From contig NZ_BMNT01000001.1 of assembly GCF_014646695.1 (NCBI RefSeq), forward strand, positions 241,308 to 305,307: a stretch of 64,000 bases of DNA, given 5' to 3'. Within the stretch, counting starts at the first letter, position 1; every line of letters starts with the position of its first letter. Shown one piece after another: positions 39,506 through 47,814 of the stretch. The translations under genes were made by a program, and so were the position numbers. The stretch is from Sphaerisporangium melleum. Its GTDB lineage: Bacteria > Actinomycetota > Actinomycetes > Streptosporangiales > Streptosporangiaceae. The notes beneath the pieces are model-generated. The model searched no databases. It was given only the letters and a program-made list of their open reading frames with translations, and was not told the DNA's origin.

Positions 39506-40879
39506 GTGGCGACATCGGCCACTCGCGTCGCCTGGTGGCCGATCCGTATCATTTCCGCTGTGTCTGCCAGTCGCGGTCCCGCTGCTCGTCACCAGGGCAC
39601 GGATGGCCGCGTTCCGGATCGCCGGTCCTGGCGAGGGCTTCCGTTAAGTGTTATTTGGGCACTTACGCCGCTTTTCACATGTGGGTTCGGCACCTGTTTC
39701 ATCTTCGGCCATGCCGCGATACGGACAAGACGCCGCGGCCTGATCTTCGCGGCGGCCGGCTACGGGGTGCTGTTTCTGCTGTACCTGGTCACCTCCTCCT
39801 CTCTCAGCGCGCTTCCGCAGAACGACTGGCGCAACCAGGTGGCCGGGTTCGTGTGGGTGCTCGGGGTCTGGTTCGGCGGCACCGTGCACGCGTTCATCGT
39901 CCGGCCCACCGTCTTCCTCCCGCGCGCGATGTGGTTCCAGCCCCCCTTGAGTCCCCCGGTCACGTACTCGCATCCGGCACCTGGCGTGTCGTCGCCGCCT
40001 CCCGGATGGACGGCCCCGCCGCCGGCCTCGTATCACCGCCCGCCACCCGTCCGGGACCCCTGGGGAACGGTGCCCGGGTCCGGCCCCGCTCGCCCGGTCA
40101 CGGGCGAGCTCGGCCTGCTCGGCCCCTACCGCCTGCTGTCCCGCCTCGGCGAGGGCGGCCAAGGAACGGTGTACCTCGCGCAGGCCCCGGACGGACGCGA
40201 GGTGGCGGTCAAGGTGCTGCACGCCCGCGTCCACGGGGCCGGCGACGAGCGCGACCGCTTCATGCGCGAGGTGCTGACCGCGCGCCGGGTGCCGCCGTAC
40301 GCGACGGCGCGCGTCATCGACGTGGGCGTCGTCGACGACCGGGCGTACGTGGTCAGCGAGTACGTGCCCGGCCCGTCGCTGGACGCGCTGGTACGGCGTC
40401 AGGGCCGGCCGCTCGACGGCGACGGACTCATCCGGCTGGCCATCGCCACCTCCGCCGCGCTGGCCGGCATCCACGCGGCCGGTGTCGTGCACCGCGACTT
40501 CAAGCCGGCGAATGTCCTGCTCGGCCCGGACGGCCCACGGGTGATCGACTTCGGGGTGGCGCGGGCGCTGGACCACGTCACCACCTCGGGCGGCATGAAG
40601 GGCACGCCCGCGTACATGTCACCCGAGCAGGTCTCCGGACGGACGGCCGGCCCCGAGTCGGACCTGTTCAGCTGGGCGGCGACGATGTTCTACGGCGCGA
40701 CCGGCGCGGGGCCCTTCCGCGGCGAGACGCCTTTCCAGCTGTTCTCGGCCATCCTGTCCTACCACCCCAACCTCTCGGTTCTGCCGCCGATGCTGGTCGG
40801 CCCGGTCGCCGCCTGCCTGGAGAAGGAACCGCACAACCGTCCGACGGCCGCCGAACTGATGGTGGCGATCGTCCAATGA
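39506..40879 (+). CDS. Membrane-anchored Ser/Thr protein kinase (N-terminal TM, C-terminal kinase)
   Basis: About 457 aa. Three hydrophobic segments come first: LSVIWALTPLFTCGFGTCF, LIFAAAGYGVLFLLYLV and VAGFVWVLGVWFGGTVHAFI. A proline-rich linker (about 145-200) leads to a kinase domain: LSRLGEGGQGTVYLA, EVAVKVLHA, VVHRDFKPANVLL, VIDFGVARAL and GTPAYMSPEQVSG. Most actinobacterial kinases have the reverse order, kinase first and membrane segment last. The start is GTG at 39506 or, perhaps better, GTG at 39560. It is convergent with drmC (30-base gap) and divergent from the TPR kinase. Confidence 0.88.
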   Translation: MATSATRVAWWPIRIISAVSASRGPAARHQGTDGRVPDRRSWRGLPLSVIWALTPLFTCGFGTCFIFGHAAIRTRRRGLIFAAAGYGVLFLLYLVTSSSLSALPQNDWRNQVAGFVWVLGVWFGGTVHAFIVRPTVFLPRAMWFQPPLSPPVTYSHPAPGVSSPPPGWTAPPPASYHRPPPVRDPWGTVPGSGPARPVTGELGLLGPYRLLSRLGEGGQGTVYLAQAPDGREVAVKVLHARVHGAGDERDRFMREVLTARRVPPYATARVIDVGVVDDRAYVVSEYVPGPSLDALVRRQGRPLDGDGLIRLAIATSAALAGIHAAGVVHRDFKPANVLLGPDGPRVIDFGVARALDHVTTSGGMKGTPAYMSPEQVSGRTAGPESDLFSWAATMFYGATGAGPFRGETPFQLFSAILSYHPNLSVLPPMLVGPVAACLEKEPHNRPTAAELMVAIVQ

Positions 40880-40909
40880 GCGGAGCGCGTGCTCATCGGC
40901 GCGGCTCGA

Positions 40910-41668
40910 TCAGAGCAGCCGTTCCAGGACGCCTTTGGCGCGCAGCTCGGACACGTGCTCGGCGGCCCGCAGCGGAGCAGTCCCGCCTCGGACCAGGACG
41001 CCCGATTCGATGTTCTTGGCCACGCCCGACTGGGTGAGGTTGGCGCTGGACACCAGCAGCACCCGCCGGTCGGCCACCGCCAGCTTGGCGTGCATCTTGG
41101 CCCCCGGCTCACCGCGCCTGCCGGCCGGCCAGTGCCACACCTCCACCCCGGCGACCGACGCGAAGGCCAGGGCCGGTTCCGATCCGGCCAGGGCACTGCC
41201 CGCGCCCTGCAGCGTCTCGACCACCACCATGACCGGGACCCGGCGGGCCACCGCGCCGGCGAGCGCGTCCAGCAACGGCGGGTACGGCCTGGCCGAGTAC
41301 GTCATGAGGATCAGCTCGTGCGTGGCGTGCGCGACGAGGTCGACCAGCACGGGCGCGGTGGCGCGCACCGGCACCTCGTGGGTCGCGGGCCCGCTCCACA
41401 CCGACTCGACCCGCACTCCCGCCTCGTGCGCCGCCCACCCGGCGGCGGCGCCCCTGAGGTAGGCGCCGGCCTCGGCGCCGCTCAGTCCCGCCACCGCGGC
41501 GGCGTCCAGCACCCGCCGGGCGATCTCCGGCCACTCCGGCAGCGGGACCGCGTGCACGATCGCCTCCACGGGCAGCCCCTGTCCCACGGCGAGCCCCAGC
41601 GTGCCGGTGTACAGCGGCCCGAGCCGTGCCAGTGCCTGCTCCGCCGCCGCGGCAAAGTCGTCGCTCAT
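40910..41668 (-). CDS. drmC: DISARM protein DrmC (phospholipase D-like)
   Basis: A 252-aa protein with one HKD-type motif, KMHAKLAVAD (about residues 205-214), followed by VLLVSSANLTQSGVAKNIE, the standard PLD-nuclease continuation. An N-terminal helical region (about 1-85) precedes the PLD domain. PLD enzymes need two HKD motifs, so it probably dimerises. DrmC is the accessory nuclease of DISARM and, in published systems, not essential for protection. The ATG at 41668 is 13 bases after the drmB stop; it is the last gene of the DISARM operon. Confidence 0.93.
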   Translation of the reverse strand: MSDDFAAAAEQALARLGPLYTGTLGLAVGQGLPVEAIVHAVPLPEWPEIARRVLDAAAVAGLSGAEAGAYLRGAAAGWAAHEAGVRVESVWSGPATHEVPVRATAPVLVDLVAHATHELILMTYSARPYPPLLDALAGAVARRVPVMVVVETLQGAGSALAGSEPALAFASVAGVEVWHWPAGRRGEPGAKMHAKLAVADRRVLLVSSANLTQSGVAKNIESGVLVRGGTAPLRAAEHVSELRAKGVLERLL

Positions 41669-41681
41669 CCCGGGCGCCGGA

Positions 41682-43586
41682 TCACGGCACCTCCGGGAAG
41701 AGGGCCGGCTCGGACGGGTCGATGGGCACGACGAAGCGCCGGTCCAGGAAGCGGTTGCCACGCTCGCAGGTGGTCTCCGACACGAACAGGCAGGCGTGGC
41801 AGGCGGCGCCGTGCAGGAAGTCCTCGGGGTCGCGCGGCAGCCGCTCGGCGCACAGCGGGTCGGACGAGCAGCGCCGCGCCTCGGTGAGCGCGCGGCGGGT
41901 CAGGCGGACCAGTTCGTCGGGTTCGGCGAGGGAGACCAGGCCGCCGAGGGTCCCTTCGGCGTCCGGGACGGCGGTGTAGATGAGGATGCCGCCGCGTGGG
42001 TCGTCCTCGTCACCGGCGTAGACGCGTTCGGCGAGGCTGGCCGAGTTGTACCCGCACTCCAGCGCGATGGTCCTGATCATCAGGTGCGACAGGGTGTGCA
42101 GCGCGTAGTAGCGTGCCCCGGGCCAGCCCAGGTACCGGGTGTCCTCGTTGAACGGCTGCCCGGTGCGGGCCGAGTAACGGTACTCGCGGAACCGCCCGTA
42201 CGCCTCGTAGTGCAGCTTCATGGCCGCCGAGTCCTCGACGGTCCTCTCCCAGTCGGCCAGCAGGTCCTCCGGCACCCGCAGGAAGATGCCCTCACCGCGC
42301 ACCTCGCTCGCCGGAACCCATGTGGGTTTCGACCGGGACAGCGGCGCGCGGGTGACGAGGTTGGGGTCGTCGGGGTCGGGGGCGTCCAGGCGGGTGAAAC
42401 CGATCATCGCGCGCACCTCGCGCACCCGCTCCACCTGGATCACGTCCGAGTAGAAGTCCTTGAGCAGGTTCGGCACGCCGTCGGGGTGGCGGTAGGCGGT
42501 GAACTCGTCGCTGGGTTCGGGCAGTTTGGTACCGGAGAAGACCTGCCATTCGGGGGTGCGCAGGTCGGGGTACCCCTCGGGCTCGCTATCCGCCTCGCCG
42601 GCAGCGAGACCGGTCCGGTGGCGTTCGATCGCGGCTAGGAGCTCGTCATCCTGCCATTTCTCGAACTCGTAGCTCAGCGGTGGCATCGACCGCAGGAAGG
42701 GAAGCGTGTTGGGCCCGGCGACGTGCTGAAGATTCCCCCAGAACTGCTCGACCTTCGCGTCGAGCTCGCTCGCCCCGCTCTGCGGCACGGCCAGCGCGGA
42801 CAGGGTCTGGGCGAACCACTGGTTGGACGCGCCGACGACCAGCACGTGCAGCGACCTGGCGCACCCGGCGAACGTGCCGAGGTGCGGGTGGCGGCCACGG
42901 CAGCCCGGCAGGTGTTCCTGGCCGCGCCTGCCCATCACCTCACGGATGTTGCGGTCGGCCGGGCAGCGCTGGCAGGAGATGCGCACGTTCGCGCCGAGGT
43001 TGCCGCCGTAGTCCTCCATCAGCAGGTGCGGCTTCTCCACGGTCGGGCACGTACCGCCGTGGTGCACGAACTCCAGGTACGGGAAGTCGTCCAGGTGCCC
43101 GGCGCCGCACGCCACGACGAACCGCGCGCCGACCACGAGATTCTTCTTGCGTCCCCTGCCGCACTCGTGGAAGAACCGCGCCTCGTGCGGCTTGTTCGGT
43201 TTGTCGTTCTCGAAGCCGAAGACCCCGGAGTCGATGCGGGCCAGCAGGTTGCACGCGGTGCACCGCATCCAGCTCGGGAACGGGGCGACCGGAGTGCCGG
43301 TGCGCGCCGCTTCGCCGTTCGGGTCCTGGTCCGCGCCAGGTAGCCAGGGGGCCGGCTTCAGCTCTTTCACCGTCTTGCTGAGCACGGTCTGCACGGCCGC
43401 GAGCAGCCGGGGCTCGGTGATCACCACATGCTTGTCGCCGAGTTTCTCATACCTCCAGTCGTCCAGTCCCTTGACCAGGACCGAGAAGTTCGGCAGGTCA
43501 ACCAGGGCGCCCACGCCGCTGGTGAACATCAGGTGGCTGGGCCGGACCGTACCGACCCGGCTGCGGTACTGCGAGTAGCTCGCCAT
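41682..43586 (-). CDS. drmB: DISARM protein DrmB (DUF1998)
   Basis: A 634-aa protein. It begins MASYSQYRSRVGTVRPSHLM, with the usual N-terminal GALVDLPNFSVLV. Zinc-binding Cys groups are visible: RCTACNLLAR, FHECGRGRKKN, VACGAGHLDD and SCQRCPAD. The C-terminal DUF1998 domain carries LHTLSHLMIRTIALECGY, GILIYTA and GGLVSLAEP, and ends with GAACHACLFVSETTCERGN. In DISARM, DrmB joins DrmA in the complex that loads on foreign DNA. Its ATG shares one base with the drmA stop (TGATG). Confidence 0.95.
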   Translation of the reverse strand: MASYSQYRSRVGTVRPSHLMFTSGVGALVDLPNFSVLVKGLDDWRYEKLGDKHVVITEPRLLAAVQTVLSKTVKELKPAPWLPGADQDPNGEAARTGTPVAPFPSWMRCTACNLLARIDSGVFGFENDKPNKPHEARFFHECGRGRKKNLVVGARFVVACGAGHLDDFPYLEFVHHGGTCPTVEKPHLLMEDYGGNLGANVRISCQRCPADRNIREVMGRRGQEHLPGCRGRHPHLGTFAGCARSLHVLVVGASNQWFAQTLSALAVPQSGASELDAKVEQFWGNLQHVAGPNTLPFLRSMPPLSYEFEKWQDDELLAAIERHRTGLAAGEADSEPEGYPDLRTPEWQVFSGTKLPEPSDEFTAYRHPDGVPNLLKDFYSDVIQVERVREVRAMIGFTRLDAPDPDDPNLVTRAPLSRSKPTWVPASEVRGEGIFLRVPEDLLADWERTVEDSAAMKLHYEAYGRFREYRYSARTGQPFNEDTRYLGWPGARYYALHTLSHLMIRTIALECGYNSASLAERVYAGDEDDPRGGILIYTAVPDAEGTLGGLVSLAEPDELVRLTRRALTEARRCSSDPLCAERLPRDPEDFLHGAACHACLFVSETTCERGNRFLDRRFVVPIDPSEPALFPEVP

Positions 43587-46500
43587 CACTTGCCCCCTCC
43601 CCCGATCGTGGATACGCCCAGTTCGTCGCCGACGGGGATGTCGGCGTCGTCGTCCGCCGCGTCCGGAGTGGCGAACACCCAGGCGGTCGCGCCGACGGGC
43701 GAGTCGAAGATCGCGCCGCTGGCGGGCAGTAGCAGGTTGATGTCGTTCTCGGTCTCCCGCATGGAGTTGCCGACCGTCATCAGACCCCACGGCGCGTTGC
43801 CCGCCCGGTCGATCAGCGGTGCGACGGTCTCCTGTTTGGTGGCCCTGCGCTCGTAGCCGAGCCGTGCGGGCCCCTGCGTGCGCTGCTGCCACATGTCCGT
43901 GACCGCCTTGATGCGGGCGTCCAGGTACTCCCGGCTGCGGGGGCCGCCGACCGCTTCGGCGCGGCGCAGCATCCGGGTGACGATATGCCGCACGGGCTCG
44001 CCGTCCAGCGGCACGCCCTCGGCGTCCCGGTTGCCGGAGTAGGACTCCTCGGCGTGCCGGATCGCCGCCACGATGGTGGCGGTGGTGCCCCGGTCGAGCG
44101 CCCGCCGGGTGTAGGGCGTGACCGACAGCGCCTCCACCTGGCGGTAGAAGGTCGCGTGGTAGTGCTCGAAGTCCTCGAAGTGCGCCAGGTCGCGGGGACG
44201 CGACCAGTTGTACAGCGTGATCACCAGGCCGGGGCGTTCGGCGGTCCGGCCGACCCGCGAGGACGCCTGGATGTACTCGGCGGTGTTCTTCGGCTGACCG
44301 GTCATCACCATGAGCCCGAACCGGGAGACGTCCACGCCGACCTGCAGCATCGACGTCGCCAGCACCACGTCGACCGGCTGCCGGTCGGCCGTGCGATCAC
44401 TACGCCGGTCACTGCGGCGGTCGAGGTACCGGTCGGCGAGCGGGTGGGCCTGCCTGCGCTTCTCCTTGTCCTTCTCATTCAGCACGTCGATCAGTTCGTC
44501 GCGGATCTCGGTCCGCCGCCGGGTGGTGTCGAGTTCGGGGTCGAACCCGATCTCCAGCCGGTTGAGCACGTCGCTGATGTCGGCCGAGGAGATGCGGGAG
44601 GTCAGCTCGACGATGTTGAGCAGGTCCGTCCGGGCGAGCAGCCGGTCGGACAGCCCCTTGCGCCTGCCGTGCGTCCGCACCCGGGTCGTCACGTCGTCGT
44701 CCAGGTAGCGGCGCATGCCGGCCAACTCCCGGGTGGCGTTGAAGTAGCCGACCACGGTCATGTACGGGTCGGCGGCCTCGCCGTGCCGGTCGAACATCGT
44801 CTGCCCGGCGAGGAAGAGGATCTCGGCGAGCCGGATCTCCGCCGACTTCAGCCGTACGCCGTGCGCGCACACCCCGAGGTAGCGCCGCCCCGGCGTCGCG
44901 GGGGTCACCGGCACCTGCCGGGAGAAGAACGTGTCGGACACGTCGATCACCTGCGGCGGGAACACCGCGAGTCCGCGGGCGAAGACGCCGAGTACCTGGC
45001 GCTCGGCCCGCTTGGTGGTCGCGGTGGACGCCACGATCTTGGGCCCGATGTCCCGGCCGCCGGCCCGCCAGGTGCACAGCTCGTCCACCGCGGCCTCGAA
45101 CAGCCCGACCGTGGTGCCGAGCGCCCCGGAGATCAGGTGCAGCTCGTCCTGGATGATCAGGTCCGGCGGACGGAGCCGGACGACCGGCACGCTGGCCGTC
45201 TTCGGCAGCTTCCCCTTGGCATGGTGCTTGTCCCCGCAGCCGATGGCGTCGTCCAGGTCGGTGTGCCGGTAGCCGTGCCGGGGGCAGCGCTTGCTGACCC
45301 TGCCGAACAGGTGCCCGGCGAAGCCGCGCCACGGGAGCTGGGCCAGTTTGTCCACGGTCGCGATGACCAGGCTCGGGGTCAGCCGGTAGATCTCCTCGTC
45401 CACGGTCAGGATCGGCAACCCCTCCCGGCGGCCGGCGATCTCCCCGGGGTCGTCCAGCCGCGCGGTCAGCATGCGGTCCTCGCCGAGCCTGGAGAACGGG
45501 CAGAAGTCGCCGTCCCCCTCTCGTCCGCGCCCGCAGTAGAGCAGCATCCGGCGGCGCTCCACGTCGACCTCGATGTTCCGGCCCGCGACGAGCTTCTCGC
45601 CACACCAGGGGCAGGTGAGCGTTTGCAGCACGTTGGCCCGGCGGCGGCTGTCCGGCGCCTCCCTGGCCTCCTGGATCTGCTTGTCGGCCTGGTCGAACCA
45701 GTTCGGCGAGACCGCGTTGCCCACCCACAGGCCGATGCGGAACGGCTCCTCGCCCCAGGTCGCAGGGTCCTCGCGGCGCAGCACCTCGGCCGCGCACACC
45801 AGCGCGGCCGCCCGCTGGAACTGCTGGGCGGTCAGCAGCCGCAGCGTGTAACGCATGAGGACGGCGACGCCCGACATGCCGTCGCGCGCATCGGCGGCGA
45901 TGCCGACGACCCGTTGCAGCCGCCGAATCGCGAAGGTGTAAGCGGTCAGGCCGAGGTACGCCTCGGTCTTGCCACCGCCGGTCGGGAAGAACAGCAGGTC
46001 GACGGTCGCCGTGTGGTCGGCGGCCCGCTCGGGGTGGCCCGGATCGGTCAGCGAGGGCAGGTTGAGCAGCACGAACGCGAGCTGGAACGGCCGCCAGGAC
46101 GCCGCCTTCGCGCCCTCCTCCTCGACCTGCGCCATGCCCTGCTCGTAGGTCAGTCCGAGCTCCTCCCGCCGCTTCGCCATCGCGGTACGGCGGCGCTGCG
46201 CGGCCATCGCCCGGTTCGCGAACCGGAACGCGGCGAGCGCCTGCCGGTGCCGCTCGGCGGTGAAGACGAACTCACCAGGGTCGGCGGGGCCGGCCGGGGT
46301 CGGCAGCGGCCGCCCGCTGAGCAGGGCGATGCCGGTCTCGATGCGCCGGGCGGCCTGGCGGGCCTTGTACACCGCGAGCGTCGCGGCCTCGCGCAGCGGA
46401 TCCGGAAGCGTGGGGATGCGCTGCTCCTGCACGTCCAGCCAGGCGGCGTAGCCGGTGGCGAGCGGCATCAGCCCGGCGGCCAGCTCATCGGGCGAGGCGT

Positions 46501-47719
46501 CGGCGAGGGCGTCCATGGACAGCTCGACCCCGGCGAGCGGAGTGCCCTCGCCCACCGGCGCGACCGTGGCGGGGACGTCGTGGACCGGCAGCCAGGTGGT
46601 GTACAGCTCGGCGGCGCACCGCTGGCCGTCCGGGACGACGGCGTGCACGGCGACGTTGCGGCCGGACGCGTACCGGCGCTCGTCCCGGTACAGCAGGCGC
46701 AGGTGCCGGTCCTCCAGGTCCTCCGCCAAGCCCGCGTCGCCGTCGAGCGGGTCGTCGATGGGCAGGAAGACGCAGGGAGCGGCCTCCCCGGCGGCGTGCG
46801 GGGCTGTGACCTTGAGCTCGGTCTGGAACAGCCAGGCGGTGTCGGGTGCCCGTACCGGTGCCGCCTGCTGGTTGATCAGGGTCAGCTCGACGACCCGCCG
46901 CCCGTCCTTCTGCGAGCGCACACCAACGGCCAGCAGCACACCACGTTCGTCGGGCCGCTCCATCGTCAGCGGGATGCGCTCCGACGGCTCGCCGTCCAGC
47001 CGGATCTGCTTGACGTAGCTCACCGGCTCGCGGCTCCATGCCTGAGCCGGCCGCGTCCCGCCCTTGCCGTCGTCCACCTGGACCTCGGACTTGGCGTACC
47101 GGCCCCAGGACGCGGTGACCGTCAGGACGTCCACGTCGCCGGGCACCGCGAACATCATGCCCATGGACGAGGCCCAGATGCGGCCGAGGTTCTGCGGGGT
47201 CAGCTTGTCGGGCAGCTCGCCGTCCTCGCCGCTGCCCTCGGCGCCGATCTCGGTGTCCGGCACCTCGTCGGCGGCCTCCTCCATCGACCGCGCGGACGGC
47301 TTCGGCCCGAGCATGCCGACCAGGTAACGCTCGCGTGGGCCGGGAGACCGCGCCGGGAGCTCCTCGGTGTCCCCCTCCCAGGGGCCGAGCAGGTCGAGGT
47401 GGACGTACTTCTGGAAGGCGTCCCTGACCTCGAACGACGTGGCCGGCGTGAACACCTGCGGCGCGTCGAGGCCGCGCGGCGCCGGTTGCTCGGAGCCGGG
47501 TAAGGCAGGCTCGTCGGCGGCGGAGCCCAGTGCGGCGGAGCCGGCGTCCGCCGTCTTGGCACCGTCGCCGTGGTCACCGGGGCCGCCCGCACCATCGACG
47601 TTCCCCCCGCTGCCGGCGGCGTTGGGAGTGTCGGCGTTCGCGGGGCTGCCGGCGTTGTCGGCGAACAGGTCGGCCTGCTCGGCCTGTGCCGCGAAGAGCG
47701 GTTCCTGCCGGTCGTACAC
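43586..47719 (-). CDS. drmA: DISARM helicase DrmA
   Basis: A 1377-aa SF2-type helicase. After a disordered Gly/Ala/Asp-rich N-terminus (about 20-80), a large N-domain leads to LLFFPTGGGKTEAYLGL (Walker A, about 575-590). A CPWCGEKL zinc group (about 703) lies between the motifs, IIQDELHLISGALGTTVGLF is the DExH box (about 858), and VVLATSMLQVGVDVSRFGL plus YIQASSRVGRT are motifs V and VI. DrmA is a core DISARM component that binds DNA with DrmB. The start is GTG at 47719 with a GAGAGGAAG site. It lies 95 bases after drmMI. Confidence 0.96.
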   Translation of the reverse strand: MYDRQEPLFAAQAEQADLFADNAGSPANADTPNAAGSGGNVDGAGGPGDHGDGAKTADAGSAALGSAADEPALPGSEQPAPRGLDAPQVFTPATSFEVRDAFQKYVHLDLLGPWEGDTEELPARSPGPRERYLVGMLGPKPSARSMEEAADEVPDTEIGAEGSGEDGELPDKLTPQNLGRIWASSMGMMFAVPGDVDVLTVTASWGRYAKSEVQVDDGKGGTRPAQAWSREPVSYVKQIRLDGEPSERIPLTMERPDERGVLLAVGVRSQKDGRRVVELTLINQQAAPVRAPDTAWLFQTELKVTAPHAAGEAAPCVFLPIDDPLDGDAGLAEDLEDRHLRLLYRDERRYASGRNVAVHAVVPDGQRCAAELYTTWLPVHDVPATVAPVGEGTPLAGVELSMDALADASPDELAAGLMPLATGYAAWLDVQEQRIPTLPDPLREAATLAVYKARQAARRIETGIALLSGRPLPTPAGPADPGEFVFTAERHRQALAAFRFANRAMAAQRRRTAMAKRREELGLTYEQGMAQVEEEGAKAASWRPFQLAFVLLNLPSLTDPGHPERAADHTATVDLLFFPTGGGKTEAYLGLTAYTFAIRRLQRVVGIAADARDGMSGVAVLMRYTLRLLTAQQFQRAAALVCAAEVLRREDPATWGEEPFRIGLWVGNAVSPNWFDQADKQIQEAREAPDSRRRANVLQTLTCPWCGEKLVAGRNIEVDVERRRMLLYCGRGREGDGDFCPFSRLGEDRMLTARLDDPGEIAGRREGLPILTVDEEIYRLTPSLVIATVDKLAQLPWRGFAGHLFGRVSKRCPRHGYRHTDLDDAIGCGDKHHAKGKLPKTASVPVVRLRPPDLIIQDELHLISGALGTTVGLFEAAVDELCTWRAGGRDIGPKIVASTATTKRAERQVLGVFARGLAVFPPQVIDVSDTFFSRQVPVTPATPGRRYLGVCAHGVRLKSAEIRLAEILFLAGQTMFDRHGEAADPYMTVVGYFNATRELAGMRRYLDDDVTTRVRTHGRRKGLSDRLLARTDLLNIVELTSRISSADISDVLNRLEIGFDPELDTTRRRTEIRDELIDVLNEKDKEKRRQAHPLADRYLDRRSDRRSDRTADRQPVDVVLATSMLQVGVDVSRFGLMVMTGQPKNTAEYIQASSRVGRTAERPGLVITLYNWSRPRDLAHFEDFEHYHATFYRQVEALSVTPYTRRALDRGTTATIVAAIRHAEESYSGNRDAEGVPLDGEPVRHIVTRMLRRAEAVGGPRSREYLDARIKAVTDMWQQRTQGPARLGYERRATKQETVAPLIDRAGNAPWGLMTVGNSMRETENDINLLLPASGAIFDSPVGATAWVFATPDAADDDADIPVGDELGVSTIGGGGK

Positions 47720-47814
47720 GGAGGGCTTCCTCTCTGATCACCTGAATCGTCAAGAACAGCCGAGCCCCCCGACCACGGCCGCGAACCACCTGCGTGCGTT
47801 GCCTACCTACCCGC

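Noticed and set aside
43985-47503. Open frame of 1172 codons on the plus strand opposite drmA
   Set aside because: It mirrors drmA in the antisense frame; composition is Arg/Gly/Val-rich without domains. High GC keeps antisense frames open.
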